Origin: Prostheceraeus crozeri
Taxonomy: Eukaryota > Platyhelminthes > Polycladida > Euryleptidae
DNA length: 64,000 nucleotides
Direction of reading: 5' to 3'
Assembly (NCBI GenBank): GCA_907163375.1
Contig: CAJQUW010008697.1
Location: 56,753-120,752, forward strand
This document shows, piece after piece, positions 38,087 through 47,638 of the stretch; within the stretch, counting starts at the first letter, position 1; each line of letters starts with the position of its first letter. Position numbers and translations under genes: made by a program. The notes below the pieces were generated by a model that searched no databases, was not told where the DNA came from, and was given only the letters and a program-made list of their open reading frames with translations.

Positions 38087-38768
38087 AATCGAATTGCATA
38101 TTAACTCAAATGATCTTGATAAAGATCACCATCGATCAATAATTATATCGGTTACATATTTTAGTAGTTGTAGTAGCGTGTTTTATTGAAAAATTTTATT
38201 TACCGGCATCATAAATGCAGATTTTGCCATTCATTCATACGAAAACAAAAAATTTAATTTTAATTTGTTTAGTAATTTGTTTAGTAGTTTTTAATTAATT
38301 TATTTTGTATTTTACGAAATTTTTACGATTTGTGACGTCGCGAATTATGAAAAATTACGATTTTTGTCATTCTCTTAACGATTTTTGGAAATTCATGGTT
38401 GGCAGCTTTGCGGCATTAGGTGTTTTGAGAGTGTTAATCGCAAGAATGCTGTACCTTATCTTAGTTATACAATTCACTCGTATAAAAACAGGCTGTAAAA
38501 GCGGCGATGTATCATTCTATTATATCAACGTCCATTTTCTATCACTTTATTTATGTGCCCAGAGTGAGAAAACGATGATTCTGAGGATTAATATGATTTT
38601 CGAAGCGCGCTAATAATTGCCGCGCTTCGTAAATCTATCTGAAACGATTTGTAGCGGTATCTCTTGATATATGTACGTGTGGTTATAATATTTTAATTAT
38701 TTTCTGAATCAACAAATGATTGTGCTTCGTTATTTTGAAGAATATTAATCTTGCTTATTACTTTACAG

Positions 38769-40641
38769 ATTACTGGATTTGTTCAAGCGAGGTTTACCTG
38801 GACATCGATCTGTCGCATATTGAAAAGAAAACTGATTCCGGACTCAATCGCCGTGTATACCTTTCATAACAACGAAGGAGCTGAATTCATTTATTTCGAC
38901 ATGAAACGGCAAGTGGAATTGATTATGTATAGGTACCTAGAGACTATGAAGAATTATCGAGAAGTCTTACTGGAAGGGAATGGTGATATAATCTGTTCGT
39001 CGCAGTATTTGAATTCAACTGATCCCTTCTACATACATTTGCATATTTCAACAGATGGTGGCCAAATGTACAATTATAAAAGGAGTAATTTATGGCCAAT
39101 ACTTTACTCGACTTGCCGTTGAGTATTCGCTCGAGGCCAGAGAACCTGCTTTTAATGGTGCTATGGGAAGGAAAGAAAAAGCCTGAATGGTCTAGTATCT
39201 TCAGCAACTACTTGAGTGGCAGTTGTTTGAATGAACCAATGGTTTTATGCATCGGTGCTGTGAAGCTCAATGTCATTATAAAACTTCACACGGCTGTTTT
39301 CGACCTGCCAGCAATGGCGAGTGTATTAAATCACACACAATTTAACGGGGAATTCGGCTGTATTTATTGCCGATCTCCAGGAGTTTCACTTCCTACCAGA
39401 AGAGGACATAGTCGAAAGTACGGTGGTATAGAAACAGTTATTACAGATCAAGACTATTTGACTTATGTTGAACTTGCTTTAAGTACAAGACAAACTGTAT
39501 TTGGTATTAAGGGTAAATCTTGTCTCACCGGCCACTTTCAAATTCCTTCTCACATACTCCTAGACCCACTGCACTTGCTTTTTGAGAATTGTTCGAAATT
39601 GATGATTTCGCAACTTATAAATTCTTCATCGTATCGCAAAAGTTATTATCTGGGTCGTCATGTTGATTCTTACGAAAACCTATTCAAGCATTTTCAATTG
39701 CCCAGTATGGTATCAAAACCCCGATCATTGAACGATCTGTCATTTTAGAAAGGTCGCGATTACATGACATGTTCTATTTCAGTATTCCGACTATTCTTAA
39801 ATCTTTGCTTTATAAGAATTTTCACGACAACGAGTACGCATTTCATTTTTTGGTTTTTATCAATGCCTGTAAGCTGTGTTATTCAAGAGATGCCCGTTCT
39901 CAATCTGAAGGAATTCAGCATCTTTTTCAGTACTTTCATAATCGTTTGGACGTTTTGTACGGCTATCATAGCTGTACCATGAACTTTCATCTACTACTGC
40001 ATCTTTATACTCAGGTGAGAGAGTTTGGAACCCTCGCCAGTTGTTCAATGTTTTCATTCGAAAGACAATTTCATAATTACAAGGTTTATAAACATGGTGT
40101 TCGATCTTTGCTCCAACAACTTTGTGAAAAGATAACATTGATGAAGCATTGTAAATCTTTCTTATCAGTAACTGATTTTCACAGAAAGCCGGAATTATTG
40201 AAGTGTATTTCTTTAAACATTGAGGAAGACTGTGGCTTCCACTACAAAAATGGTGGTGTGATATATAAAGGAGGTCGTCCATTCTTCTCCAAAGCTTTTG
40301 GAAAGAATGTTAGTTACTTCTACAAAATACAAATGGAAGGACGTATTTTCTTCGGGAGCATTATCAATTTTTTTGAACATGAAGGCATTTTTGGGACAAT
40401 CAATTTTCATGAAACGGAAAATGTTAAATTGTTGAATTTTCGTTCGTGGAATTTGCCTAAGACACCTCAGCTTTGTATAGATATTATGTGTGAGCAAACA
40501 TGTTTTATAAATGTTAGAAAGGCAACTTTTTGTACTGGGTCAATTCCGGTAGATGCAATTGTATGTCCTTGTGTAGTCTATGACTTAACTCCTGATTCTT
40601 ACCTTCTGATGTCATGCTACACTATGGCTGAATTCAACTGA
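38769..40641 (+). pseudogene. CACTA (EnSpm, Transposase_21-like) transposase body, frameshifted
   Basis: Three overlapping frames (to 39122, 39092-39748, and from about 39745 to 40641) together follow the animal EnSpm transposase order: HLHISTDGGQMYNYKRSNLW, then a PLSIRSRPENLLLMVLWEGKKKP block, DLPAMASVLNHTQFNGEFGC with a CIYC pair, LLDPLHLLFEN, then NRLDVLYGYHSCTMNFHLLL and FGTLASCSMFSFERQ. The DGGQ Asp, the DPLH block and the FE(R)Q Glu are candidate DDE positions. The frame changes twice (near 39100 and 39745), with a stop at 39746. A TTTACAG acceptor precedes the part at 38769. The gene is not intact in this copy. Confidence 0.75.
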
Positions 40642-42102
40642 GACTGTTCTTTACATTATTTTTAATGTTAACGAGTATAAATAGTAAATATGGCTTGAGT
40701 GGCAACTCTGCATATATTATTATTTCTTAATTAAAACATTTTTGTCGTAATTGAATTGTGTATAAAAACAAAGGCCGAAAGTATAGAAGTCATTCTTACA
40801 CATGTGCAAACAGTTAAACATGAACAAATGATGTCGTGACTAATTTCGTCCTATCGCTTCTTGTCGATACTTGTAAACCAATCTGATGAACAAAGTTAGC
40901 ATACAAATAACATAAATTATTCAACTTCCAACATATTAGTAATATATATGGCTTGTTAGGAAACGATATCTAAAAGGAGCTATGTTAATTATTATAGTTG
41001 TTTGTTAGATATCATTTCCTAACAAGCCATATATTTTACTAATATGTTGGAATTTGAATAATTTATGTTGTTTGTATGCTAACATTGTTTATTAGATTGA
41101 TTTACACGTATCGCAAGTATCGTCAAGAAGTGATGGGACGAAACTAGTCGCGACATTATCTGTTCATTTCATAATACATGTATATAAGAATATATTTTAT
41201 TATTTAACGATGAAAAATAGGTACAAATTGAACTGTGTAGTAAGGAATGATAAACTTTGAAGTTAACGAAATTATATTCTATGATATAAACGCAGATACA
41301 GAAGTAGTGATATCTTCACAAATTAGTTGCAATACCGCAAACGGTGAAAGTCTGGAGAAAAGTAGTACATAATACTTACTGAAAAGTATGATATTATATA
41401 TCGTATAACAAAGTTTTCAGACTTCAAAATCATATTCTCCGCAAAAACTGAATCTTTTGAAGTTGACACTCAATCGTTACATTTTTACTCGTATGTAGTT
41501 TGGACTGCATGTAAGTGCTGTGTTTTTATTGTCATCAAATGCCTTCCTCTTGTATTGGAATAAGAGAATACTTATATTGTTGAGGTCTTAATGGACATAA
41601 CCATCATCTCACTTTCATTGATCTGTCGTACACAAAATAATGTTGCCAAGAGAGTACAAGAGTTACATTTTATATTGCTTTGTGTGCTAGTTTATATCGT
41701 CTTTTAGAAACTTTCTAAATTTTGATATTCATGTAACTGCTTTTATTATCCTATGCTGTGCTACTTTAAAGTATTTTCTTGTACATGGTTGATACATATT
41801 GAAGAGAAATGTCTGTTTTTTCTTATGATGATTTCGTTATAGGATAATTAATCGCGCTTTGCACTTTATATACCAGAAATTGAAATTAGTTACAAAAAGT
41901 CAATAAAAATTGCAACTTAATCATAAGATAGACAGGTAAAATTGCAATTGATATAACAAATAAACAAGATAGTTGCATTTTATACATGCAATTCTTCTAT
42001 TACTGATTACAACGGATTGTAATAAATTGCATCAGAATTACGACTAATCACAACAAGTTGCGTCAATAAATTGTAACTTTCGGATAACTTCACCTATTAG
42101 TG
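40642..42102. other. CACTA 3' region with foldback and subterminal repeats
   Basis: About 40815-40976 and 41010-41180 form an inverted repeat (shared GGCTTGTTAGGAAA and CAACATATTAGTAA motifs). From 41880 to the end there are repeated ATTGCAA/TTGCAAT-type motifs like those at the left end. No gene was seen. Confidence 0.6.
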
Positions 42103-42119
42103 TAGCTTTCGAGTTCTCA

Positions 42120-43200
42120 TAAGTAGTAAGTAAAACTCCACTTCTGGATAGCGCAAGATAGCCGCCGTCGCTGACGTCCCCCCCTCTGGACCGGCAGAGT
42201 ATCGTGGTCGGCCGCCGTGGTGCTTCGGGTCTGACGTCCCCCCCCTCTGGCCGACCGTCGTGTAGCGCGCGGTGATGTGTAGGTTGGCGTGGTGTGCCGG
42301 CCTGTGTGGTTGGCGTGGTGTGCCGGCCTGTGTGGGAGGGTGGACTGTCGTAGCTCACCTGAAAAAATCCTAAGTGTCAGAGTGGCTTTGTATGGGTAAA
42401 ATTTTGAAAATTTTCCAAAGTGTGGAATTTCGACCTGGGACCTTCACCAAAACATTTTTCATCAAATTTCACTGACCCCCCCCCCCCCCCCCGACAGCAA
42501 TCTTCTAACTTTGGTTCTAGTGAACGGATTTTGTTCGTTCGAGTTGCATTCGAAAGAGGAGAAAAAACTGCTCGACGACATTTTTTGTTGCGAGTCAATC
42601 GGACCAGCCGTTCAAAAGTTAGAGCGGTTACAAGATTTTAGGTCGGAGCTCGCTCACCTGAAAAAATCCTAAGTGTCAGAGTGGCTTTGTGTGGGTAAAA
42701 TTTTGAAAATTTTCCAAAGTGTGGAATTTCGACCTGGGACCTTCACCAAAACATTTTTCATCAAATTTCACTGACCCCCCCCCCCTCCGACAGCAATCTT
42801 CTAACTTTGGTTCTAGTGAACGGATTTTGTTCGTTCGAGCTGCATTCGAAAGAAGAGAAAAAACTGCTCGACGACATTTTTTGTTGCGAGTCAATCGGAC
42901 CAGCCGTTCAAAAGTTAGAGCGGTTACAAGATTTTAGGTCGGAGCTCGCTCACCTGAAAAAATCCTAAGTGTCAGAGTGGCTTTGTATGGGTAAAATTTT
43001 GAAAATTTTCCAAAGTGTGGAATTTCGACCTGGGACCTTCACCAAAACATTTTTCATCAAATTTCTCTGAACGAGGGGGGGTCAGTGAAATTTGATGAAA
43101 AATGTTTTGGTAAAGGTCCCAGGTCGAAATTCGGAAGTTTTAAATTTTTCAAAATTTTCACCACACTGGAGCTCTCACACTTAGGAATTTTTTCACTTGT
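42120..43200. repeat. Polinton left terminal region: GC-rich start and 297-bp tandem repeats
   Basis: A GC-rich head with short repeats (GGCGTGGTGTGCCGGCCTGTG twice near 42290) is followed by a unit starting GCTCACCTGAAAAAATCC at 42355, 42652 and 42949, with the third copy partial. Each full unit holds a poly-C tract (18 C at 42476). At about 43070-43190 a diverged piece of the unit is inverted. The short frames at 42377-42937 are artefacts of the repeat. Tandem repeats near the tips are common in Polintons. Confidence 0.85.
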
Positions 43201-43367
43201 GGCATGTTACATGGACATGTGCTGACGGACCAACTTCCCGTGGTCATATGAGAATGGTTCAGGTGTCATATGATAGAGAATGATGAGACGAATCGTTTGC
43301 AACAAACCGCATGTCGCTACGATGAATACTTTCGGAGATAGAGCCATTTTAAGTTTTCTTCCAAGCA

Positions 43368-43415
43368 TATATAAACCCCCGACAACGTAGTCTGATCACT
43401 TCATCGAAAGACGAG
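43368..43415 (+). promoter_or_regulatory. TATA promoter and spliced 5' UTR exon of coiled-coil gene
   Basis: TATATAAA at 43368-43375 is followed, at the usual distance, by a likely start of transcription near 43400 and then a GAG/GTAAGC splice donor at 43416. Acceptors at 43942-43948 (CTTACAG) or 43961-43967 (ATCTCAG) lead directly to the ATG at 43970. Confidence 0.6.
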
Positions 43416-43969
43416 GTAAGCGACGGTCGTCGCTCTGAGCTCCCGATATCGGGTGTTTCAAAGGACTCTATCTTTTGAAGTAGGCAAGCTATCTTCTTAC
43501 TTCAAAGTTTGTATGATAGAGTTTGATAGTGTCTTTACTACTGATAAAATTTTTTAAAAGTAGTATGAGTAGTAAAATGCGGAATTTTTTTAAAAATTCT
43601 TAATTTTCAGTTTTTTCAAAGTTTTAACATATAGACTAAGGTTTTCAAGTATCCTGAGTTCAAATCTGCTATCAGATTTGAAATTTAACTAAGTCTAAGG
43701 CAGCTTTGAGGGGTTAGATCCCAGCTACTGATCACTACCTTTGACTCGGCGTTCCTGTTACCACTTCGGGGCAGTGACAATGATGTCTTCAGCTGTAAAG
43801 AGCGGGTATCGGGGAAGATCTCTCACTTCCCTAGTGATCAGTACAAGGCCTTCGGGCTGTCGACGGGATCGAGTGCCACTCACTACACTCTTTAGGAATA
43901 TGACTGTACTACATGATTCCAAACTTATACAAATTTCATTATCTTACAGTTAACGATAAAATCTCAGGC

Positions 43970-45124
43970 ATGGCAAATGACAAGAACCGAAAATTCCACA
44001 TCAAAATGTGTGTGTGCGGTCGAATAAATGGCAGTGCGGACGCCAAGGCTCATGTCAAGAAGGCGGGCACCGGCCACATGATTATCTTGAATAGGGTTGC
44101 GTGCGTGAAGTGTAGAGTGCTGAAGGGTGATAAGGATGAGGCGCGTTTCTACAGAGTGCATGCTGACTGTAGTGGTGGTTTAGTGACTGATTTGAGATTA
44201 ACGCAGTTGATTGTGGAAGAGAGGGAGCGAATGTTGGCGATCGAGCGAGAGGGTACGGCTGAGAATGTTGTTGAGAATGATGAGTTGGCGAGAGCGGTTG
44301 CGTCGTTGGAGGGTGAGATTGAGCGAAAGAGAGTGCTTGAGAGTGATGATGAGGATGATGTGGATTTAGATAGGGAGCGTGTGAGGAAGTTGAGCTCTTC
44401 GTCGTCGGAGGTGTCAAACATTGTCATCACCGACCCCCCGAAGAGCTCATCTTCCCCAAAAGTGAAGACTGGTGGGATTCGTGTGCAGTCGGCGAGGTGG
44501 TTGAAGGATGAAGAGAAGAGGCATGTTTCGCAGCAGATGGCGCATGATTTGTTGGTTAATAAGTATGAGAGTTTGAAGAAGTTGAAGGATGAAGTCGTGA
44601 AGGAGTTGGATGAGTTGAAAAAGAAGGAACTGAAGTCGAAGGAGGTAGCGGATGAAAATATTAGAATGAGGCGTAGTGTGACTGATTTGAAGAATAAGAC
44701 GCGAGAGTTGGAAGAGAAGAATGATGACTGTGAGAAGAGGGCGAGTGCTGCGGAGAGAAGAATGAGAGATGCAGAAGCGAAGTTTGAGGAGATGATGAAG
44801 GAGATGAGTGTGTTGAGAGCGAGGAATGTTGAGTTGGAGAGGACTGTGGCTCGGCGGGGTGATGAGAGGCAGGCGTATGAGAAGTTGGAGCGCATGAGGG
44901 ATGAGTGGATTCGTGTGAATGAGGATCGTTTGTTTGAATTTCACATCCCTATTCGGGATAATCATTTGGCCGGCGAAGTACTCGTAAACCAGAATTTAGA
45001 CGAATCCATCCTATGCTACAATGGTCATCCGACGAAAAAATGCCTCCACGCCAGCCTACGAATGCGCGGCCATCTACACAAATTTTCAATTCGGAAGCGC
45101 GCGAGACTGCCAAAGGATGACTAA
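43970..45124 (+). CDS. Zinc-binding coiled-coil protein of the Polinton
   Basis: Start chosen at the ATG at 43970 just after two splice acceptors; 384 codons. Residues about 14-70 hold Cys and His in a zinc-like pattern (MCVCGR, later VACVKC and HADC). An acidic and Ser-rich stretch follows (ESDDEDDVDLD, SSSSSEVS), then a long heptad-like coiled coil from about residue 185 to 350 rich in Lys, Glu and Arg. From about residue 350 the composition changes. The function is not recognised. The TATA box, 5' UTR intron and a 3' UTR intron (45129-45188, with TTCTAATAC branch site) show RNA polymerase II expression. After splicing, a histone-type stem-loop follows about 56 nt past the stop. Several large minus-strand frames here are shadows. 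Confidence 0.7.
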   Translation: MANDKNRKFHIKMCVCGRINGSADAKAHVKKAGTGHMIILNRVACVKCRVLKGDKDEARFYRVHADCSGGLVTDLRLTQLIVEERERMLAIEREGTAENVVENDELARAVASLEGEIERKRVLESDDEDDVDLDRERVRKLSSSSSEVSNIVITDPPKSSSSPKVKTGGIRVQSARWLKDEEKRHVSQQMAHDLLVNKYESLKKLKDEVVKELDELKKKELKSKEVADENIRMRRSVTDLKNKTRELEEKNDDCEKRASAAERRMRDAEAKFEEMMKEMSVLRARNVELERTVARRGDERQAYEKLERMRDEWIRVNEDRLFEFHIPIRDNHLAGEVLVNQNLDESILCYNGHPTKKCLHASLRMRGHLHKFSIRKRARLPKDD

Positions 45125-45240
45125 CTTGGTAAGTGAAAAGTAAATAAGATAGTATATCCTATTCTAATACATATCATTTTCATTGCAGATCTTTGCCCGC
45201 CTTCACCACCCCATCAATTCACTCCCGAGAACGAACCATC

Positions 45241-45271
45241 GGCTCTCTTAAGGGCCACCATGGGGCAAGAC
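45241..45271 (+). terminator. Histone-type 3' stem-loop, copy 1
   Basis: GGCTCTCTTAAGGGCC (45241-45256) forms a six-pair stem with a four-base CTTA loop. It is followed at once by ACCA and, five bases later, by CAAGACATGA. This is the layout of replication-dependent histone 3' ends: stem-loop, ACCA/ACCCA cleavage flank, then a CAAGA-type downstream element. It lies downstream of the coiled-coil gene after its 3' UTR intron. Confidence 0.7.
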
Positions 45272-45381
45272 ATGATAGAACCTCCACGCGGTTTGCCCTG
45301 GGCAGTCTTCGGACTGGCGAATACTATCATTAAGTTGAATCTGCTATCAGTCAACTTGAACGTTGCGTCGCGTTAGAGGGG

Positions 45382-45389
45382 TATATAAA
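45382..45389 (+). promoter_or_regulatory. TATA box of first 88-residue gene
   Basis: TATATAAA 32 bases before the ATG at 45421. CATTTCATTTCATTTCAATC between them is a pyrimidine-rich leader. Confidence 0.75.
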
Positions 45390-45420
45390 CCACTGCCTCT
45401 CATTTCATTTCATTTCAATC

Positions 45421-45687
45421 ATGCAGACGCCGAACAGTCAAGTCAGCTCTCCTCGCGGACCGCAGTTAAGGCCGCGAAATTTATTTGAGGAATTTGTCAG
45501 GCTAGAGGAGCAAGACAGAGTTTTTAATAATCTTGCTCGGATTGGCAATCCGATGACAGCAACTGCTGTCAATCCAACAGAATGGCGCTACATTCCACTT
45601 TTTAGTCACGTGCCAATTAGCGTGGAAGTCGACAGTGCTACCAAAGAGAGAGTCAAAGACTCTCTCAGCAGAATTGGTAGGGTGTAA
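45421..45687 (+). CDS. Small early-type protein, copy 1 (88 aa)
   Basis: The ATG at 45421 lies 32 bases downstream of a TATA box, and the frame stops at 45687. The protein has a Ser/Pro/Arg-rich N terminus (residues 1-20) and a mixed alpha/beta-like rest with NLFEEFVRLEEQDR and ATKERVKDSLSRIG. No family is recognised. The gene, its TATA box and the histone-like 3' element form a 476-bp cassette that is repeated at once. Its short leader and lack of an intron or AATAAA resemble histone genes, although the protein is not a histone. Confidence 0.75.
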   Translation: MQTPNSQVSSPRGPQLRPRNLFEEFVRLEEQDRVFNNLARIGNPMTATAVNPTEWRYIPLFSHVPISVEVDSATKERVKDSLSRIGRV

Positions 45688-45716
45688 GATGACGTTACTC
45701 CCGAGAATGAACCATC

Positions 45717-45750
45717 GGCTCTCTTAAGGGCCACCATGGGGCAAGACATG
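45717..45750 (+). terminator. Histone-type 3' stem-loop, copy 2
   Basis: The same 16-base stem-loop, ACCA and CAAGACATGA as copy 1, starting 30 bases after the stop codon of the first 88-residue gene. Confidence 0.75.
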
Positions 45751-45857
45751 ATAGAACCTCCTCGCGGTTTGCCCTGGGCAGTCTTCGGACTGGCGAATAC
45801 TATCATTAAGTTGAATCTGCTATCAGTCAACTTGAACGTTGCGTCGCGTTAGAGGGG

Positions 45858-45865
45858 TATATAAA
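45858..45865 (+). promoter_or_regulatory. TATA box of second 88-residue gene
   Basis: TATATAAA 32 bases before the ATG at 45897, with the same flanks as copy 1. Confidence 0.75.
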
Positions 45866-45896
45866 CCACTACCTCTCATTTCATTTCATTTCAATC

Positions 45897-46163
45897 ATGC
45901 GGACGCCGAACAGTCAAGTCAGCTCTCCTCGCGGACCGCAGTTAAGGCCGCGAAATTTATTTGAGGAATTTGTCAGACTAGAGGAGCAAGACAGAGTCCA
46001 CAATAATCTTGCTCGGATTGGCAATCCGATGACAGCAACTGTTGTCAATCCAACAGAATGGCGCTACATTTCACTTTTCAGCCACGTGCCAATTAGCGTG
46101 GAAGTCGACACTGCTACCAAAGACAGAGTCAAAGACTCTCTCAGCAGAATTGGTAGGCTGTAA
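45897..46163 (+). CDS. Small early-type protein, copy 2 (88 aa)
   Basis: A tandem duplicate of the gene at 45421, 476 bases downstream. The products differ at only a few residues (for example VHNN for VFNN, TVVNP for TAVNP, IGRL for IGRV). Most changes are conservative, so both copies appear to have been kept under selection. The function is unknown. Confidence 0.75.
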   Translation: MRTPNSQVSSPRGPQLRPRNLFEEFVRLEEQDRVHNNLARIGNPMTATVVNPTEWRYISLFSHVPISVEVDTATKDRVKDSLSRIGRL

Positions 46164-46192
46164 GATGACGTTACTCCCGTGAACGAACCACC

Positions 46193-46228
46193 GGCTCTCT
46201 TAAGGGCCACCATGGGGCAAGATTTGAT
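46193..46228 (+). terminator. Histone-type 3' stem-loop, copy 3
   Basis: GGCTCTCTTAAGGGCC then ACCA, then CAAGATTTGA, starting 30 bases after the stop at 46163. The stem and flank are unchanged, and the downstream element has small changes. Confidence 0.75.
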
Positions 46229-46383
46229 AGAACCTCCTCGCGATTTGCCCTGGGCAGTCTTCGGACTGGCGAATACTATCATTAAGTTGAATCTGCTATC
46301 AGTCAACTTGAACATTATGCAGTCGATTGCTATCCCTGAAGCATTCTGATTCGCTGTTGAGCAATTCATTGTTGAAAACCCCA

Positions 46384-46389
46384 TATAAG
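46384..46389 (+). promoter_or_regulatory. TATA-like box of 84-residue gene
   Basis: TATAAG (CCATATAAGCC) about 41 bases before the ATG at 46430. Confidence 0.5.
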
Positions 46390-46429
46390 CCAGAAGATTG
46401 TAGCGCTTCTCATTCAATTTGAAGTCACG

Positions 46430-46684
46430 ATGGAAGCGACATCTGCCGACAACATTCCCGTCTTCATCGATGAAGACAACACCATTCCCGAGTTCGTCAT
46501 CCTCGACGAGTGGGATGAGGAGGATGAGAAGAAGGGGAAGATCAAGAGGATCGTTTGGACGGATGAGGTGTGGACTCCTAAAACCACCCGCATCCGAAAG
46601 GTGCCAGATGCACCAGTACGACCTCGGCGGTATAGGGTCTATGATAACCTAACCGTCATACCCATTGACTATTCCAGCCAATAG
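46430..46684 (+). CDS. Small acidic protein (84 aa)
   Basis: ATG at 46430 after a TATA-like box; stop at 46684. The first half is strongly acidic (FIDEDNTIPEFVILDEWDEE), the second basic (TRIRKVPDAPVRPRRYRVYD). No family is recognised. It is another member of the row of short intronless units that end with the histone-type stem-loop, here 31 bases after the stop. Confidence 0.65.
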   Translation: MEATSADNIPVFIDEDNTIPEFVILDEWDEEDEKKGKIKRIVWTDEVWTPKTTRIRKVPDAPVRPRRYRVYDNLTVIPIDYSSQ

Positions 46685-46715
46685 TCAAATTCACACCCCC
46701 CGAGAACGAACCATC

Positions 46716-46750
46716 GGCTCTTAAGGGCCACCATGGGGCAAGACATGATA
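46716..46750 (+). terminator. Histone-type 3' stem-loop, copy 4 (shorter stem)
   Basis: GGCTCTTAAGGGCC lacks two bases of the other copies and still folds as a five-pair stem with a four-base TTAA loop. ACCA and CAAGACATGA follow as in copies 1 and 2. Confidence 0.65.
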
Positions 46751-46839
46751 GAACCTCCTCGCGGTTTGCCCTGGGCAGTCTTCGGACTGGCGAATACTAT
46801 CATTAAGTTGAATCTGCTATCAGTCAACTTGAACGTTGC

Positions 46840-47638
46840 AAATGAAGTTCGGTGTAATACTTCCTTTCGACGGGCGTTCCTGTAAAGGGCGGCGGTGAAA
46901 CCCGTAGCTATGTATACCGCAAGGGACATTCGGCAATGATCAATCTTGTTAAACCTCTCTGCGTCATGTTTGCAAGTGATTGCCTCTGTCTCAACGTAGT
47001 ATGCATTCGCGCCAGGGCGACATTTAGCCAACTGTCGAAGGTTGCCTAAAACTTTCCATTGCATACGTTATGAGAACCATGAGTTCTACCTGTCTCTATC
47101 AATGAGACGAATTGATGAATGGAATGAAATGGGAGGACACTCACGCGCCACACGCAACATAACACACTTCCCTCTTCCGTAGTCTAACAAGCTCTTTACA
47201 CATGGATCGCAGTCGATTGCTATCCCTGTATCAGAAGTGTAAGCTATCTTAATTTTATTTGACACTATTTCATCTATCATCATCATCGTCCATATGAAAT
47301 GTTTTAAGATTTACAAGTTAGACTAAGCGTGCTACTATTTCCAAATGAAAAAGTATACATGGTTAAATCATCCACTTAAGCCCATCCGTAGTCTAACAGG
47401 CTCTTTACACATGGATCGCAGTCGATTGCTATCCCTGTATCAGAAGTGTAAGCTATCTTAATTTATTTGACACTATTTCATCTACCATCATCGTCCATAT
47501 GAAATGTTTTAAGATTTACAAGTTAGACTAAGCGTGCTACTATTTCCAAATGAGAATGTATACATGGTTAAATCATCCACTGAAGCCCCATTCAAGTAAG
47601 TCAGTATGAAAGCAAAGATAATACGAAATAAAAATTTA
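46840..47638. repeat. Non-coding spacer with two direct repeats
   Basis: About 47178-47388 is repeated at 47386-47595 with few differences (CGTAGTCTAAC..GCTCTTTACACATGG). Both copies contain GCAGTCGATTGCTATCCCTG, which also occurs at 46319 upstream of the 84-residue gene. No gene is supported here. Confidence 0.75.

Larger units (their letters stand above)
36236..38768. other. CACTA interior between transposase parts
   Basis: The expected zinc-binding middle part of the transposase was not found. The stretch holds a foldback (37315-37965) and a short perfect-type hairpin (38024-38086). Confidence 0.4.
29592..42102 (+). mobile_element. EnSpm/CACTA transposon, about 12.5 kb
   Basis: The left end CACTAATAGATGAAATTGCG (29592) and the right end, the reverse complement of CACTAATAGGTGAAGTT (ending 42102), are CACTA-type inverted termini that continue alike for about 35 bases with small gaps. 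Both inner flanks (29592-29770 and 41880-42100) hold many ATTGCAA-type short repeats in both orientations, as the subterminal transposase sites of CACTA elements do. A TA dinucleotide stands outside both ends. Inside, on the + strand, are transposase exons at 35632 and 35923 and a broken transposase body at 38769-40641. A Merlin element, a satellite array and two foldbacks are also nested. The transposase frameshifts suggest it no longer moves by itself. Confidence 0.85.

Noticed and set aside
42377..42937. Paired 72-73 codon frames in the left Polinton repeats
   Set aside because: They occur on both strands in each 297-bp unit and have no motif.
44082..44965. Long minus-strand frames opposite the coiled-coil gene (up to 248 codons)
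   Set aside because: They are Ser/Leu/Ile-rich mirror readings of Lys/Glu codons. The + frame has promoter, splice sites and motifs.
45120..45260. Alternative exon reading MTNLIFARLHHPIN across the 45129 intron
   Set aside because: It would run into the stem-loop and use a frame closed upstream. The main frame ending at 45124 is better supported.
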